A stretch of 64,000 bases of DNA from contig NZ_AP022614.1 in NCBI RefSeq assembly GCF_010730575.1, forward strand, positions 3,658,001 to 3,722,000, written 5' to 3'. Both the position numbers and the translations under genes were made by a program. Source of the DNA: Mycobacterium parmense (lineage in GTDB: Bacteria; Actinomycetota; Actinomycetes; Mycobacteriales; Mycobacteriaceae). The notes under the pieces are model-generated. The model was not told the origin of the DNA. It worked only from the letters and a program-made list of their open reading frames with translations, and did not search any database. Numbering within the stretch: the first letter of the stretch is position 1; each line of letters starts with the position of its first letter. Of the stretch, positions 54,086 through 62,378 are shown piece after piece.

Positions 54086-55578
54086 TCGGCGGGAAGTGGG
54101 CGAAAGACCTGCAAGGCTCGGTATTGCGTCGTGAAAGCCGCCTTCTGGCATGCATCGCCGACCTCGCCGTCGCGGGCGATCTCCGTCGGGCCGTCGACGG
54201 CGTGGAAGCTGAATTCCGGCACGTGCAGCTCGTGATAGAGCGGGCTGCGCTCGAGTCGGCCGAAGGCCAGGGCCGTCACGATACGCGTCTTGGCCCAGCG
54301 CCTGCCGGCCTCGAGCATGCGGACGTCGATCAGGCCGTCGTCCATCCGGGTGCGCCGTGACGGAGCGAAGCCCGTCGGCAGATACAGACAGTTTCCGACG
54401 AAGAACAGCGACGTCAGCAGGGTCTTGTTGTCGTATTGGATGCGGACGGGTTCGTCCGTGCGCAGCGTGTGCAGCATCGCGTAGAGGCCGGCCAGCGGCT
54501 TGCCGATGCGCTTCTCCAGCTTCTCGCGCTGCGCGACGAATGTCGGGTAGGCGCCGATGCTGGCGGTATTGAGGATCACCTGCTTCCCGTTGAGGCGCAA
54601 CACGTCAACGCACGCCGCGCTCCCGGTGCGGATCGCCTCGACGGTCTTGTCGACGGTGCCACAACCGATGTCCTTGGCGAAGTGGTTGAGCGTGCCGGCG
54701 GGAAACACCGCAAGCGGCCGACCCGCCTCGACTGCCACGGCCGCCGCCGTCGCCACGGTGCCGTCTCCGCCGCCGACCGCCAGGACCTCCGCGCGCTCCG
54801 CGACATCACGCAGGACCTGCGCCGGGTCGTCGTCGGGGTCCAGCTCACGAATATCCGCTTTCGGCAATGCTTTTCGCACTTCGTCGACGACGCGGGCGCC
54901 CGTACCGCCGCCCGATTCCGGATTGATGACCAGAACCACGCCCGAACCGTCGGGCCGTTCCGGCGCCGCGATGCGCAAGGGTTCGGTTCCGGGCAGCGTC
55001 GTGTCGGGGATCGGCGGCACCAGGCGCCCGCCGAGGACCGCGATCCCCGCCCCGATGCCGAACCCGGCCAACACGTCGCCGGGATAATGCGCACCGGTTG
55101 CCACGCGAGACAACCCGACCAGGCCCGCCAGCAGCGCGAGCCCGAAGCCCACCGGCGCGTTCTCCAGCCCCACCCCGACGGCGAAGGCGGCGGCGCTGGC
55201 GGAGTGCCCCGAGGGCCACGAGTTCGATTTCGGACGGCGGCGCACGCGCCTCACCACGGGCACCGAATCGTAAGGGGGGCGCGGGCGACGGCGCGTCCGC
55301 TTGGCGACCTGGTTGGTCAGCAGGCTGGTGACGCCCAGCGTCGCCACGCCGCGAACCGCGCCGCGCTGCGCGCCGGGGCTCCCCGCGGCCAGCAGGCCGG
55401 CGGCGATGGCGAACCAGAGCTTGGAATGGTCGGCGGCGCGGGTCAGGGGCGGCATCACCGTGTCGAGCAGCGGGGTGGGAGTCTCGGCGATCGCGTCGAA
55501 CAGTTCCCGATCCAGCGTGCCCAGCCCCCGGGTGACCTGCTTGATGCCGCGCGCGCGTCGCCTGGGCAGTTTGTTCAT
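54082..55578 (-). CDS. Fusion of PAP2 phosphatase and diacylglycerol kinase-type catalytic domain
   Basis: A 498-aa membrane protein. The N-terminal half (about 25-190) is a PAP2 phosphatase with the three motifs [18 protein letters not shown] and [12 protein letters not shown], and several short helices. The C-terminal half (about 205-498) is a DAGK/sphingosine-kinase-type domain: [36 protein letters not shown] and late [12 protein letters not shown]. Opposite activities, lipid phosphate removal and lipid phosphorylation, are thus joined; in mycobacteria such proteins are linked to phosphatidylinositol or phosphatidate turnover. ATG 55578 is 25 bases from the divergent gene at 55604. All motif residues look intact. 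Confidence 0.88.
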   Translation of the reverse strand: MNKLPRRRARGIKQVTRGLGTLDRELFDAIAETPTPLLDTVMPPLTRAADHSKLWFAIAAGLLAAGSPGAQRGAVRGVATLGVTSLLTNQVAKRTRRRPRPPYDSVPVVRRVRRRPKSNSWPSGHSASAAAFAVGVGLENAPVGFGLALLAGLVGLSRVATGAHYPGDVLAGFGIGAGIAVLGGRLVPPIPDTTLPGTEPLRIAAPERPDGSGVVLVINPESGGGTGARVVDEVRKALPKADIRELDPDDDPAQVLRDVAERAEVLAVGGGDGTVATAAAVAVEAGRPLAVFPAGTLNHFAKDIGCGTVDKTVEAIRTGSAACVDVLRLNGKQVILNTASIGAYPTFVAQREKLEKRIGKPLAGLYAMLHTLRTDEPVRIQYDNKTLLTSLFFVGNCLYLPTGFAPSRRTRMDDGLIDVRMLEAGRRWAKTRIVTALAFGRLERSPLYHELHVPEFSFHAVDGPTEIARDGEVGDACQKAAFTTQYRALQVFRPLPAD

Positions 55579-55603
55579 CGCATCCACCCTAATGTGTTGC
55601 CCA

Positions 55604-56353
55604 ATGGCAAATCTCAACCAGGCCCCCGGCCACCACCAGAAGTGGCTCCGCAACGCCGAACGTCAGGGCGTGGCCGAGGATGTCGTGGACGAGATCGCCC
55701 GGCGGCACCACGTCACCCTCGAGAGCTTTCGCGTGCTCGACGGCATGGAGGAGATCAAAGATCCCGACGGCAAGTCCTTCTTCCTGCTCCCGCCGGGCGC
55801 CGGTGGGGACGACGCCCGCGCCGCGGCGCTGCTGACGTACGTCCTCAACGCGGGCACGGGTTACGGCAAGTCCGGCCCGACCGACTTCCCCCCGACCCCC
55901 TACGGTCCCGCCGAGGTGGCGCGAATCATCAAGCGGCAGCACGCAAACCGCTGGAGCTACAGCCGCGACGTCAGGTTCGTCCACCGCAACGGCGCCCGCC
56001 TGGTCACCACGCCCAACGGGATGTTGATGGGCACCGGCGGCAACGTGATCCAGCGGCAGTTCAGCCGGCGCGGCGGCACCACCTGGGGCGACATCTTCAT
56101 GGTGAACACCGGCCGGGTCAGCGACCCCGCCGAGCGGCTGCGCCGACTCGTGTCATCGGGTCACGCCTGGCACAACCTGGGCCTGGATCGGGTACTGCAT
56201 CACGAGGAGCGCCACTGCCGGCAGTGGGCGGCGAGGGGCTACGCGGGCATGATCGGAGCCTACGCCTGGGAGCTGTTGCGGGAGTTGGTGTTTCGGAAGA
56301 TCAACCGGCTGGAGGCAGACGCGGGCCTGTCCGACGGCGGCTACAGGGCGTGA
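55604..56353 (+). CDS. Conserved protein with HExxH motif
   Basis: A 249-aa protein I do not recognise. The N-terminal 60 residues are helical (HHQKWLRNAERQGVAEDVVD), the middle contains AALLTYVLNAGTGYG and GDIFMVNTGR, and near residue 205 the sequence HHEERHCRQWAARGYAG carries HExxH (HEERH), the zinc-peptidase pattern, with a helix after it. A third metal ligand is not obvious, so activity is uncertain. Divergent from the PAP2-DAGK gene with only 25 bases between, and overlapping the convergent GAP gene by 13 bases. Confidence 0.7.
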   Translation: MANLNQAPGHHQKWLRNAERQGVAEDVVDEIARRHHVTLESFRVLDGMEEIKDPDGKSFFLLPPGAGGDDARAAALLTYVLNAGTGYGKSGPTDFPPTPYGPAEVARIIKRQHANRWSYSRDVRFVHRNGARLVTTPNGMLMGTGGNVIQRQFSRRGGTTWGDIFMVNTGRVSDPAERLRRLVSSGHAWHNLGLDRVLHHEERHCRQWAARGYAGMIGAYAWELLRELVFRKINRLEADAGLSDGGYRA

Positions 56354-57021
56354 ATCCCGTGGTAGAGCACCATCGCCCCGATCACCACGAGAACCACCGC
56401 CAGCAGCGCGGAGTTGTTCTTGTCCATCCAGTCTTTGAGCCGCCTCAGCGTGTCGTCAAGCCGGTGCCCGGCCGCCGCGTAGGCCAGTACCGGGATCGCG
56501 ACGCTGGAGGCCGCGATGGCGACAAAGAATGCGGCGGCCACCCAGTCACCGACCAGGCCGAGCCCGCTGGTCCCGATGCCCAACCCGGCCGGGACGCAGA
56601 TGAGCGCCACGTCCGGCCGCACCGCGGCCAGCGCGGCCCCGGTGAGCCCCGCGCGGGTCGGGGTGATGGTGGCGAACGACCGCATCCAAGCGGGCGACTC
56701 GGCATTGCCGCGCCGCGTGAGCCACTTGTAGATGCCGTAGGCGATCAGCGCCGATCCCAGGATCACGCGCAGCCACGACGACCACCTCGGCGGTGACTTG
56801 TCCAGGCCGCCGAGCAGCCCGGAGGCGGCGACCGACAGCGCGGTCAGCGCGGCCAGGCCCAGAAGCCAGCCCCCGAGGAACGCCAGGCTACTCGGCCGCG
56901 GCCGCGGCGCCTGCAGGACCAGCACGGCGGGGATGACCGTGATCGGAGAAAGGGAGATGACCAGCCCGAGCGGGACGAGCCCCGTGAGCACCGTGCCCCA
57001 GCTACCTGCCATGGGCAGCAA
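56341..57021 (-). CDS. GAP-family membrane protein, copy 1
   Basis: A 226-aa integral membrane protein with six predicted helices: PLGLVISLSPITVIPAVLVL, LAFLGGWLLGLAAL, LRVILGSALIAYGIYKWL, GLTGAALAAVRPDVAL, AAFFVAIAASSVAIPVLAYA and ALLAVVLVVIGAMVL. The family includes Gap of M. smegmatis, needed to move glycopeptidolipids to the surface, so lipid export is the working idea. A TTG (57021) or ATG (57012) start; TTG aligns with the neighbour copy. It follows copy 2 with one base between, on the same strand; the pair are clear tandem duplicates. Confidence 0.82.
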   Translation of the reverse strand: MLPMAGSWGTVLTGLVPLGLVISLSPITVIPAVLVLQAPRPRPSSLAFLGGWLLGLAALTALSVAASGLLGGLDKSPPRWSSWLRVILGSALIAYGIYKWLTRRGNAESPAWMRSFATITPTRAGLTGAALAAVRPDVALICVPAGLGIGTSGLGLVGDWVAAAFFVAIAASSVAIPVLAYAAAGHRLDDTLRRLKDWMDKNNSALLAVVLVVIGAMVLYHGIHAL

Positions 57022-57022
57022 T

Positions 57023-57706
57023 CTACAGCGCGTGAATCCCGTTGTAGAGCACCATCAAACCGATCAGGACCAGGATCACCGCCAGCATCGCGGCGTGGTT
57101 CTCCTCCATCCAGGCCTTGAGGCGCTCCAAGGTGTCGTCCAGGCGATCGCCGGCCGCGACATAGCTCAGGATCGGGACGGCCACCGTCGACGCGGACACG
57201 ACGACGAAGAACGCGCCGGCCAGCACCAGGCCCCCGATTCCCAGCCGGCTGCCACCGATTCCCAGACCGGCCGCCGCGCATAGGATCAGCACCTCGGGCC
57301 GGATCACCGTCAGCACCGCGCCGGTCAGCCCGGCCCGCACGGGGGCCAGCGTGGAGAACGACCGCATCCAGCGCGGCATGCTGCCGTGGCGGTGCCGGGT
57401 GAACCAGTGGTAGGCGCCCAGCGCGATCAGGGCGCACCCCATCGCCACCCGCAGCCAGGACGCCCACGCGGGCGGCGTCTTGTTCAGATCGCCGAGCAGG
57501 TCGGAGCCCGCGACGAACGCCGTCGTCAGGACGACCAGGCCGAGCAGCCAGCCGCCGAGGAAGGCCAGCGCCGTCGGCCGTGGCCGGGGCGCGTGCAGCA
57601 CCAGCACGGCGGGAATCACCGTGATGGGCGAGAGCGCGATGACCAGTGCCAGCGCGACGAGCTTGGTCAGCAACGGGCCCCAACTTGCGTCCACGGGCAG
57701 CATCAT
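57023..57706 (-). CDS. GAP-family membrane protein, copy 2
   Basis: A 227-aa six-helix membrane protein nearly colinear with copy 1 (SPITVIPAVLVLHAPRPRPT; LAFLGGWLLGLVVL; LRVAMGCALIALGAYHWFTR; GLIGLMVLYNGIHAL end). The two differ throughout, so the duplication is not recent. ATG 57706 or the next ATG (57703). Upstream of copy 1 on the same strand and probably co-transcribed. Role in glycolipid transport inferred from the family. Confidence 0.82.
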   Translation of the reverse strand: MMLPVDASWGPLLTKLVALALVIALSPITVIPAVLVLHAPRPRPTALAFLGGWLLGLVVLTTAFVAGSDLLGDLNKTPPAWASWLRVAMGCALIALGAYHWFTRHRHGSMPRWMRSFSTLAPVRAGLTGAVLTVIRPEVLILCAAAGLGIGGSRLGIGGLVLAGAFFVVVSASTVAVPILSYVAAGDRLDDTLERLKAWMEENHAAMLAVILVLIGLMVLYNGIHAL

Positions 57707-57717
57707 CGCATCAATGG

Positions 57718-58023
57718 CTAGCCCTTTCGGCGTAACGTCCAGGCCGGCACCCAGTGCGTCACCGTCCGGCGCTTGGCGCCGTAGGCCACGGCGTAGGTGA
57801 CCAGTCCCCACCAGTCGCCCTGCTCGCAGATGCCCCAGCAGCTCAGCCGGCCCTCGACGACCTTGTGCAACTGCAGGCCGTTGGGCTGGTACCGGCCGGA
57901 TCGGTGCGGCTCACGCGGGAACAGCATGGTCAGGTCCACCAGCACCGTGATCGGGGGACGCACCACCCGGAACGGGCTGCGGACGGGCTGGCCGTTGTAG
58001 CCGATGGATGCGAGCTCACCCAT
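57718..58023 (-). CDS. Conserved mycobacterial 101-aa protein
   Basis: A small soluble protein of unknown function: VRPPITVLVDLTMLFPREPH, LQLHKVVEGRLSCWGICE and DWWGLVTYAVAYGAKRRTVT, with two cysteines close together and several Trp. No signal peptide. ATG 58023 is preceded by TATGAT six bases upstream. It precedes GAP copy 2 by 11 bases, all minus strand. Confidence 0.72.
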   Translation of the reverse strand: MGELASIGYNGQPVRSPFRVVRPPITVLVDLTMLFPREPHRSGRYQPNGLQLHKVVEGRLSCWGICEQGDWWGLVTYAVAYGAKRRTVTHWVPAWTLRRKG

Positions 58024-58029
58024 CTGTCG

Positions 58030-58035
58030 ATCATA
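58030..58035 (-). promoter_or_regulatory. -10 hexamer TATGAT, probable leaderless promoter
   Basis: Minus strand, six bases before ATG 58023. Close to the consensus TATAAT and divergent from the glycosyltransferase gene, which starts 36 bases from it. Confidence 0.5.
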
Positions 58036-58058
58036 CGTTCGAATGGCAACATAGCGGC

Positions 58059-59567
58059 GTGCGTCACCGGCCGGCGAGCGCCCTGGATCCGTTGATCGTT
58101 GCGGCGCTGGCCACCGTGGTCAGCCTGGCCGGCGCCGGTCGCCCGTCGTTCTGGTACGACGAGGCCGCGACCGTGTCGGCCGCCTACAGCCGCTCGCTGA
58201 GCCAGCTGTGGCACATGCTGGGCAACGTCGACGCGGTCCACGGCCTGTACTACTTCGTGATGCACGGCTGGTTCCGTCTGTTCGGACCGACGGAGTTCTG
58301 GTCGCGCGTGCCCAGTGGGCTGGCCGTCGGGGTCGCGGCGGCCGGGATCGTGGTGCTGGGCAAGCAGTTCTCGTCGCGCACCGTGGCGGTGGCCGCGGGG
58401 GTGGTCTGCGCGATCCTGCCGCGGACGACGTGGGCGGGCATCGAAGCCCGCCCATACGCGCTATCGATGATGGCTGCCGTGTGGTTGACGGTCCTGTTCG
58501 TGCACACCGAGCGCCGCGACACCGCCCGGCTCTGGCTGTCCTACGGCATCGCCCTGGCGGCCTCGATACTGCTGGACGTCTACCTCGCGCTGATGCTGGT
58601 GGCGCACGCCGCTTTCGTGTGCGCCTTCTGGCGCACCCGCGCGACCCTCGCGCGCCTGGCCGTCACGGCGTTCGCGGCGGTCGGCGCCGTGACGCCGTTC
58701 GTGGTCAAGGTCATCGGGCAGGCGCCCCAGATCAAGTGGGTCGCACCGATCGGTCACCGGACCATCGAGGACGTCGTCGTCCAGCAGTACTTCGAGCGCA
58801 GCCCGCCCTTCGCCGTCCTGTCAGCACTGCTCGTCGTGACCGCCGTCGCCAGGTGGCTCACGACATCCGGGATGCCGGCGCCGGGAGACCGGCGGCTGCT
58901 GACCCTGGCGGTCGCGTGGCTGGTGATACCGACCGTCGCGATCGTCGCCTGCGCGGCGCTGGTGCATCCGGTCTACACGCCGCGCTACCTGACCTTCACG
59001 GCACCGGCCATGGCGCTGATGCTCGGCGTGTGCATCGGCGCGCTGGCCGCCAGACCGTGGGTGGCGGCGGCCCTCGTCGCCCTGCTCGCCGTTGCCGCCG
59101 CACCCAATTACGTTCGGGCACAGCGCAACCCGTATGCCAAATACGGCATGGACTACAGCCAGGTGGCCGATCTGATCGCCGCGAAGGCCGCGCCGGGCGA
59201 CTGCCTGCTGGTCAACGACACCGTGACGTTCATGCCCGCCCCCATGCGACCGCTGCTGGCGGCGCGTCCCGATGCCTACCGCAACCTCGTCGACCTCACG
59301 CTGTGGCAGCGGGCGACCGACCGCAACGACGTCTTCGACACCAACCTGATACCGGAGGTCGTCGCACAGCCGTTGAGCCGGTGCGCCGTCGTCTGGATCA
59401 TCACCCAGGCCGACGAGTCAGAGCCGGCGCACGAGCAGGGGGTGGCCCTGCCGCCCGGACCCCGCTACGGCGCGACGCCGGCGTTCGCGGTGCCGCACGA
59501 CCTCGGCTTCCGCCTGGTCGAGCGCTGGCAGTTCAACCTGGTTCAGGTGATCAGGGCCGTGCGCTGA
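58059..59567 (+). CDS. GT-C-type glycosyltransferase membrane protein
   Basis: A 502-aa polytopic membrane protein. SFWYDEAATVSAAY near residue 30 is the acidic first-loop motif of GT39/GT-C-type (polyprenyl-phosphate-sugar) transferases, followed by about ten helices (VPSGLAVGVAAAGIVVLG; YGIALAASILLDVYLALMLV; PRYLTFTAPAMALMLGVCIG) and a soluble C-terminal region with LLVNDTVTFMPAPMRPLL. Sugar and acceptor cannot be read from sequence; a lipid-linked donor is expected. GTG 58059 has no strong ribosome site, and the alternative upstream start at 58008 overlaps the divergent promoter. Confidence 0.82.
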   Translation: MRHRPASALDPLIVAALATVVSLAGAGRPSFWYDEAATVSAAYSRSLSQLWHMLGNVDAVHGLYYFVMHGWFRLFGPTEFWSRVPSGLAVGVAAAGIVVLGKQFSSRTVAVAAGVVCAILPRTTWAGIEARPYALSMMAAVWLTVLFVHTERRDTARLWLSYGIALAASILLDVYLALMLVAHAAFVCAFWRTRATLARLAVTAFAAVGAVTPFVVKVIGQAPQIKWVAPIGHRTIEDVVVQQYFERSPPFAVLSALLVVTAVARWLTTSGMPAPGDRRLLTLAVAWLVIPTVAIVACAALVHPVYTPRYLTFTAPAMALMLGVCIGALAARPWVAAALVALLAVAAAPNYVRAQRNPYAKYGMDYSQVADLIAAKAAPGDCLLVNDTVTFMPAPMRPLLAARPDAYRNLVDLTLWQRATDRNDVFDTNLIPEVVAQPLSRCAVVWIITQADESEPAHEQGVALPPGPRYGATPAFAVPHDLGFRLVERWQFNLVQVIRAVR

Positions 59568-59571
59568 GGAA

Positions 59572-60402
59572 TCACCAGATGCGCAGGTAGTCGATCAGCA
59601 TGGTCGCCGGGAAGGTCCCCGCGGCGGGGTCACCGGCGCCGACGCCACCCACCGCGAGGGTGAACATCGGGGTCATCCAATAGCCGGGATTGTTGAACGG
59701 CCAGCGCAAGTCGGTGGGATTGCCGTGCACCGGGATCGGCTTGTTGGGCACGCTGAAGTACGGCTTGGCGCCGTCGACGTAGTCGCGCCAGAACTGGAAA
59801 CCGTCCTCGCCCCAATGCATTCGCCAGGTGTGCCAGTTGCCGTCCACCATGCCCGGGATCGACTTGCCTTCCCAGGTCTTGCCGTTGGAGGCCGCGTGCA
59901 CGGTGGTTCCCGGCGGCCAGTCGCCGTTGCCGTACCACTCGAAGATGTCGACCTCGCCGTCGGGCAGCGGGTCCTCGTTGACCGCCCAGAACGACGGCCA
60001 CAGACCGGGGAACAGGCAGTCCAGCTTGATGCGCGCTTCCCACGTCTGGTTGATCATGCTGCGGAAGTTGCCGCGCAGTTTGCCGCTGTAGTAGGCGTCC
60101 CCCTCGTGGGTGGCGCACAGGACGAGGTTGGAGTTGCCGTCCTGGAAGACGTTTCGGCGGTCGTCCCGGTAGATGCCGGCGACCGGCGGGAACACGTCGT
60201 CCTGCCAGGTCTGCACCGTCCACTTGGCCGGATCGGGACCCGAGCCCGCCGGGCCGTCGAACTCGTCGGCGAAGATGTAGGGCCCGCCCGTGGCCGACGG
60301 CGGCGCCTCCGGCGCTGACGGGGCCGCCCAGGCCTCCGGCAAACGCATCGCAGCGCCCAGCATGCCGACCCCCGTCATCAACAACATGCTGCGACGATCC
60401 AT
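59572..60402 (-). CDS. Exported GH16 beta-glucanase (Rv0315-like)
   Basis: A 276-aa secreted glycoside hydrolase, family 16. A twin-Arg-like start (MDRRSMLLMTGVGMLGAA, RR near residue 3) leads to a signal peptide ending near AWAAPS; the catalytic motif is GEVDIFEWYGN (ExDxxE, with nucleophile and acid/base glutamates). Mature part also has NLVLCATHEGD and a HTWRMHWG core. In M. tuberculosis the Rv0315 relative is described as a beta-1,3-glucanase. Converges on the glycosyltransferase; divergent from the winged-helix gene at 60665, with two palindromes between. Confidence 0.88.
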   Translation of the reverse strand: MDRRSMLLMTGVGMLGAAMRLPEAWAAPSAPEAPPSATGGPYIFADEFDGPAGSGPDPAKWTVQTWQDDVFPPVAGIYRDDRRNVFQDGNSNLVLCATHEGDAYYSGKLRGNFRSMINQTWEARIKLDCLFPGLWPSFWAVNEDPLPDGEVDIFEWYGNGDWPPGTTVHAASNGKTWEGKSIPGMVDGNWHTWRMHWGEDGFQFWRDYVDGAKPYFSVPNKPIPVHGNPTDLRWPFNNPGYWMTPMFTLAVGGVGAGDPAAGTFPATMLIDYLRIW

Positions 60403-60471
60403 ACACAAACCACCAATCGTGAGAGCTGGTCACCAGACCAGGCGCACTACCCCTACGAAACTTTTGCAAAC

Positions 60472-60485
60472 GGTTTCATGAAACC
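60472..60485. promoter_or_regulatory. 14-base perfect palindrome GGTTTCATGAAACC
   Basis: Lies 70 bases before the GH16 start and 180 before the winged-helix gene. It overlaps GCAAACGGTTTC, itself a half-matching LacI-type element. Confidence 0.55.
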
Positions 60486-60525
60486 ACGCACCGGGGTGGT
60501 GTGCATCCCGCGCCACGCGGTCGGC

Positions 60526-60550
60526 GGCCTGGTCAAACGTTTGCCAGGCC
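60526..60550. promoter_or_regulatory. LacI-type operator with extended arms around CAAACGTTTG
   Basis: The core CAAACGTTTG (60534-60543) is a perfect palindrome, flanked by GGCCTGG and CCAGGCC with one extra T on the left. The centre CG with A/T arms is characteristic of LacI-family operators. Next to a secreted glucanase a sugar-responsive regulator is plausible, but no LacI gene is in the window. Confidence 0.55.
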
Positions 60551-60664
60551 GCGAAGAAGCGCGGGCGGCACCGCCGCGGAAAGCCGCCGGTCACCATCAA
60601 TTTGGTTGACATCGCCGCGTTCAGTGGTATCAAGAAGATTGATGCTCTGGGAAAGGAGACAGCG

Positions 60665-61306
60665 ATGTTCGGTGGTGGATTCTTCGGCGGCTTCGGCGGA
60701 CCCGGTTACGGGGGTTCTGGCTTCGGCGGCCCTGGGTTCGGGGGTCCCGGTTTCGGCGGACCCGGTTTCGGCGGACCAGGCTCGGCGGGTCCCGGTTTCG
60801 GGGGACCCGGTTTCGGCGGCCCGGGATTCGGGCCGATGGGCCGCCACGGCCGCCCCGGCCTTAAACGCGCGGCTTTCGTCACCGCCGCGATGTTGCTCGA
60901 CGGCCCGGCCGACGCCGCTCAGGTCGTGCAGCGTGTGACCGAGGCAACGGACGGCGCGTTCAACCCGCCGCACGACCTGGCCGAGCTGGCCATCGGCCTG
61001 CTCGCCGGCCGGGGCATGGTCACCGTCGACGACGGTGTGGCGAGCCTGACCGAACTGGGCCGCAACATGCTGGCGTGGCGCGGCGTCAGCAGCGAGACCG
61101 CGCATGCCTTCCTCGGGCGGGCGGCGAAGTTCGGCGACGCCTTCAAGATCCGCCGGGCGATGTTCGAACTCGGCGGCCTGGCACGCACCATCGCATGGAC
61201 GGGCACCGACGAGCAGAAGCAACAGCTCGCCGAGACCCGGACCAAGGTCCTTGAGACCCTGACCGAGGCCACCAAGACGCTGCACCGCGTCCTCGGCGAA
61301 AGCTGA
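60665..61306 (+). CDS. Winged-helix (PadR-like) protein with GFGGPG-repeat N-terminus
   Basis: A 213-aa protein. The first 55 residues are Gly/Phe/Pro only (eight or so GFGGPG units), then a basic spacer (GRHGRPGLKRAAF) and a C-terminal globular region: FVTAAMLLDGPADAAQVVQRV, LAELAIGLLAGRGMVTVDDGV and LTELGRNMLA, the outline of a PadR/MarR winged helix, followed by a helical part. GAGACAGCG precedes ATG 60665 with AAGGAG further up. The Phe/Gly repeat is of the type that can self-associate; any role in clustering regulator molecules is speculation. Two palindromes lie upstream. Confidence 0.7.
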   Translation: MFGGGFFGGFGGPGYGGSGFGGPGFGGPGFGGPGFGGPGSAGPGFGGPGFGGPGFGPMGRHGRPGLKRAAFVTAAMLLDGPADAAQVVQRVTEATDGAFNPPHDLAELAIGLLAGRGMVTVDDGVASLTELGRNMLAWRGVSSETAHAFLGRAAKFGDAFKIRRAMFELGGLARTIAWTGTDEQKQQLAETRTKVLETLTEATKTLHRVLGES

Positions 61307-61310
61307 GCGG

Positions 61311-62330
61311 TCAGGGCACCTTCGGTTCGCTCAGCTTCACCAGCGTCTTGCCGATGTTGACGCCGGTGAACAGGCCGTTGAGGGCATCGACACACGACTC
61401 GATGCCCTCGAACACGGTCTGCCGGTGGTTGAGCCGCCCCTGCGCCTCCCACTGACGCAGCGCGGCAAACGCCTCGTCGAACCGACCCCACTGGTCCAGG
61501 GCATTGAACCCCTGCATCAGCGCGGTCTTGGACAGCAGGTTCACGTAGTTGGCCGGGCCGGGATGCTCACCGGTCAGGTAGCTCGAGATGACGCCGCACA
61601 GGACCACCCGCGCGTGCGGGGCCAGGCGGCCCAGCACCGCGTCGAGGATCGGGCCGCCGACGTTGTCGAAGTAGACGTTGACCCGTTGCGGGCAGTGGCG
61701 TTTGAGGGCGGCGGCCAGGTCGTCGTTCTTGTAGTCGATGCAGGCGTCGAAGCCGAAGTCCTCGACCACCGCCCGGCACTTCTGCGGGCCGCCCGCGATG
61801 CCGACCACCCGGGCGCCGGCGATCTTGGCGATCTGCCCGGCCACCGATCCGGTGGCGCCGGCCGCCGCCGAGACCACCACCGTCTCCCCCGGCTGCGGCC
61901 GGCCGATGTCGGTCATGCCGAAGTACGCGGTGGCGCCCGTCGGCCCGTACACCGACATGATCGCCAGTTGGTCGTTCTCGCCCGGGATCGGGGTGCTGAA
62001 CAGGTCGTCGCGGATGATGGCGTACTCGGAGAAGCCGGTCAGCGTGGTGACGACGTCGCCGACGACGTAGGCGTCACACCGCGACTCGACGACCTCCCCG
62101 ATGCCGGCCGCGCGGATCACCTCGCCGAGCCGCACCGGCGGGAGATACCCGGGCTGGTCGTCCAGCCAGGTGCGGGCCGCGGCGTCGATCCCGACATAGG
62201 TGGTCCGAAGCAGCGCCTCGCCCTCCGCGGGCTCGGGGGCCGGCGTGGTGACCAGCTCGGTGTCACCGGGCCGGACGAGCCCGGTCGGGCGACGGCGAAG
62301 GAGGACCTGGCGGTTCGGCAACTCGGGCAC
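61311..62330 (-). CDS. NADP-dependent medium-chain oxidoreductase (CurA/prostaglandin-reductase type)
   Basis: A 339-aa zinc-free MDR enzyme reducing alpha,beta-unsaturated ketones or aldehydes. TYVGIDAAARTWLDDQPGY matches the CurA/PTGR N-terminal region, the Rossmann motif AAAGATGSVAGQIAKIAGARV with the NADP-type GIAGGPQKCR follows, then DYKNDDLAAALKRHCPQ and VYFDNVGGPILDAVL, all typical. Start GTG 62330 (VPELPNRQVLLRRRP); a longer frame to 62369 is not conserved. Divergent from the DUF3060 gene with 48 bases between, so they share a promoter region. Confidence 0.85.
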   Translation of the reverse strand: MPELPNRQVLLRRRPTGLVRPGDTELVTTPAPEPAEGEALLRTTYVGIDAAARTWLDDQPGYLPPVRLGEVIRAAGIGEVVESRCDAYVVGDVVTTLTGFSEYAIIRDDLFSTPIPGENDQLAIMSVYGPTGATAYFGMTDIGRPQPGETVVVSAAAGATGSVAGQIAKIAGARVVGIAGGPQKCRAVVEDFGFDACIDYKNDDLAAALKRHCPQRVNVYFDNVGGPILDAVLGRLAPHARVVLCGVISSYLTGEHPGPANYVNLLSKTALMQGFNALDQWGRFDEAFAALRQWEAQGRLNHRQTVFEGIESCVDALNGLFTGVNIGKTLVKLSEPKVP

Positions 62331-62378
62331 GATGCAAGAAACTACCGAAAACGGCCCAGCAAATGGCATATTCGGTGG

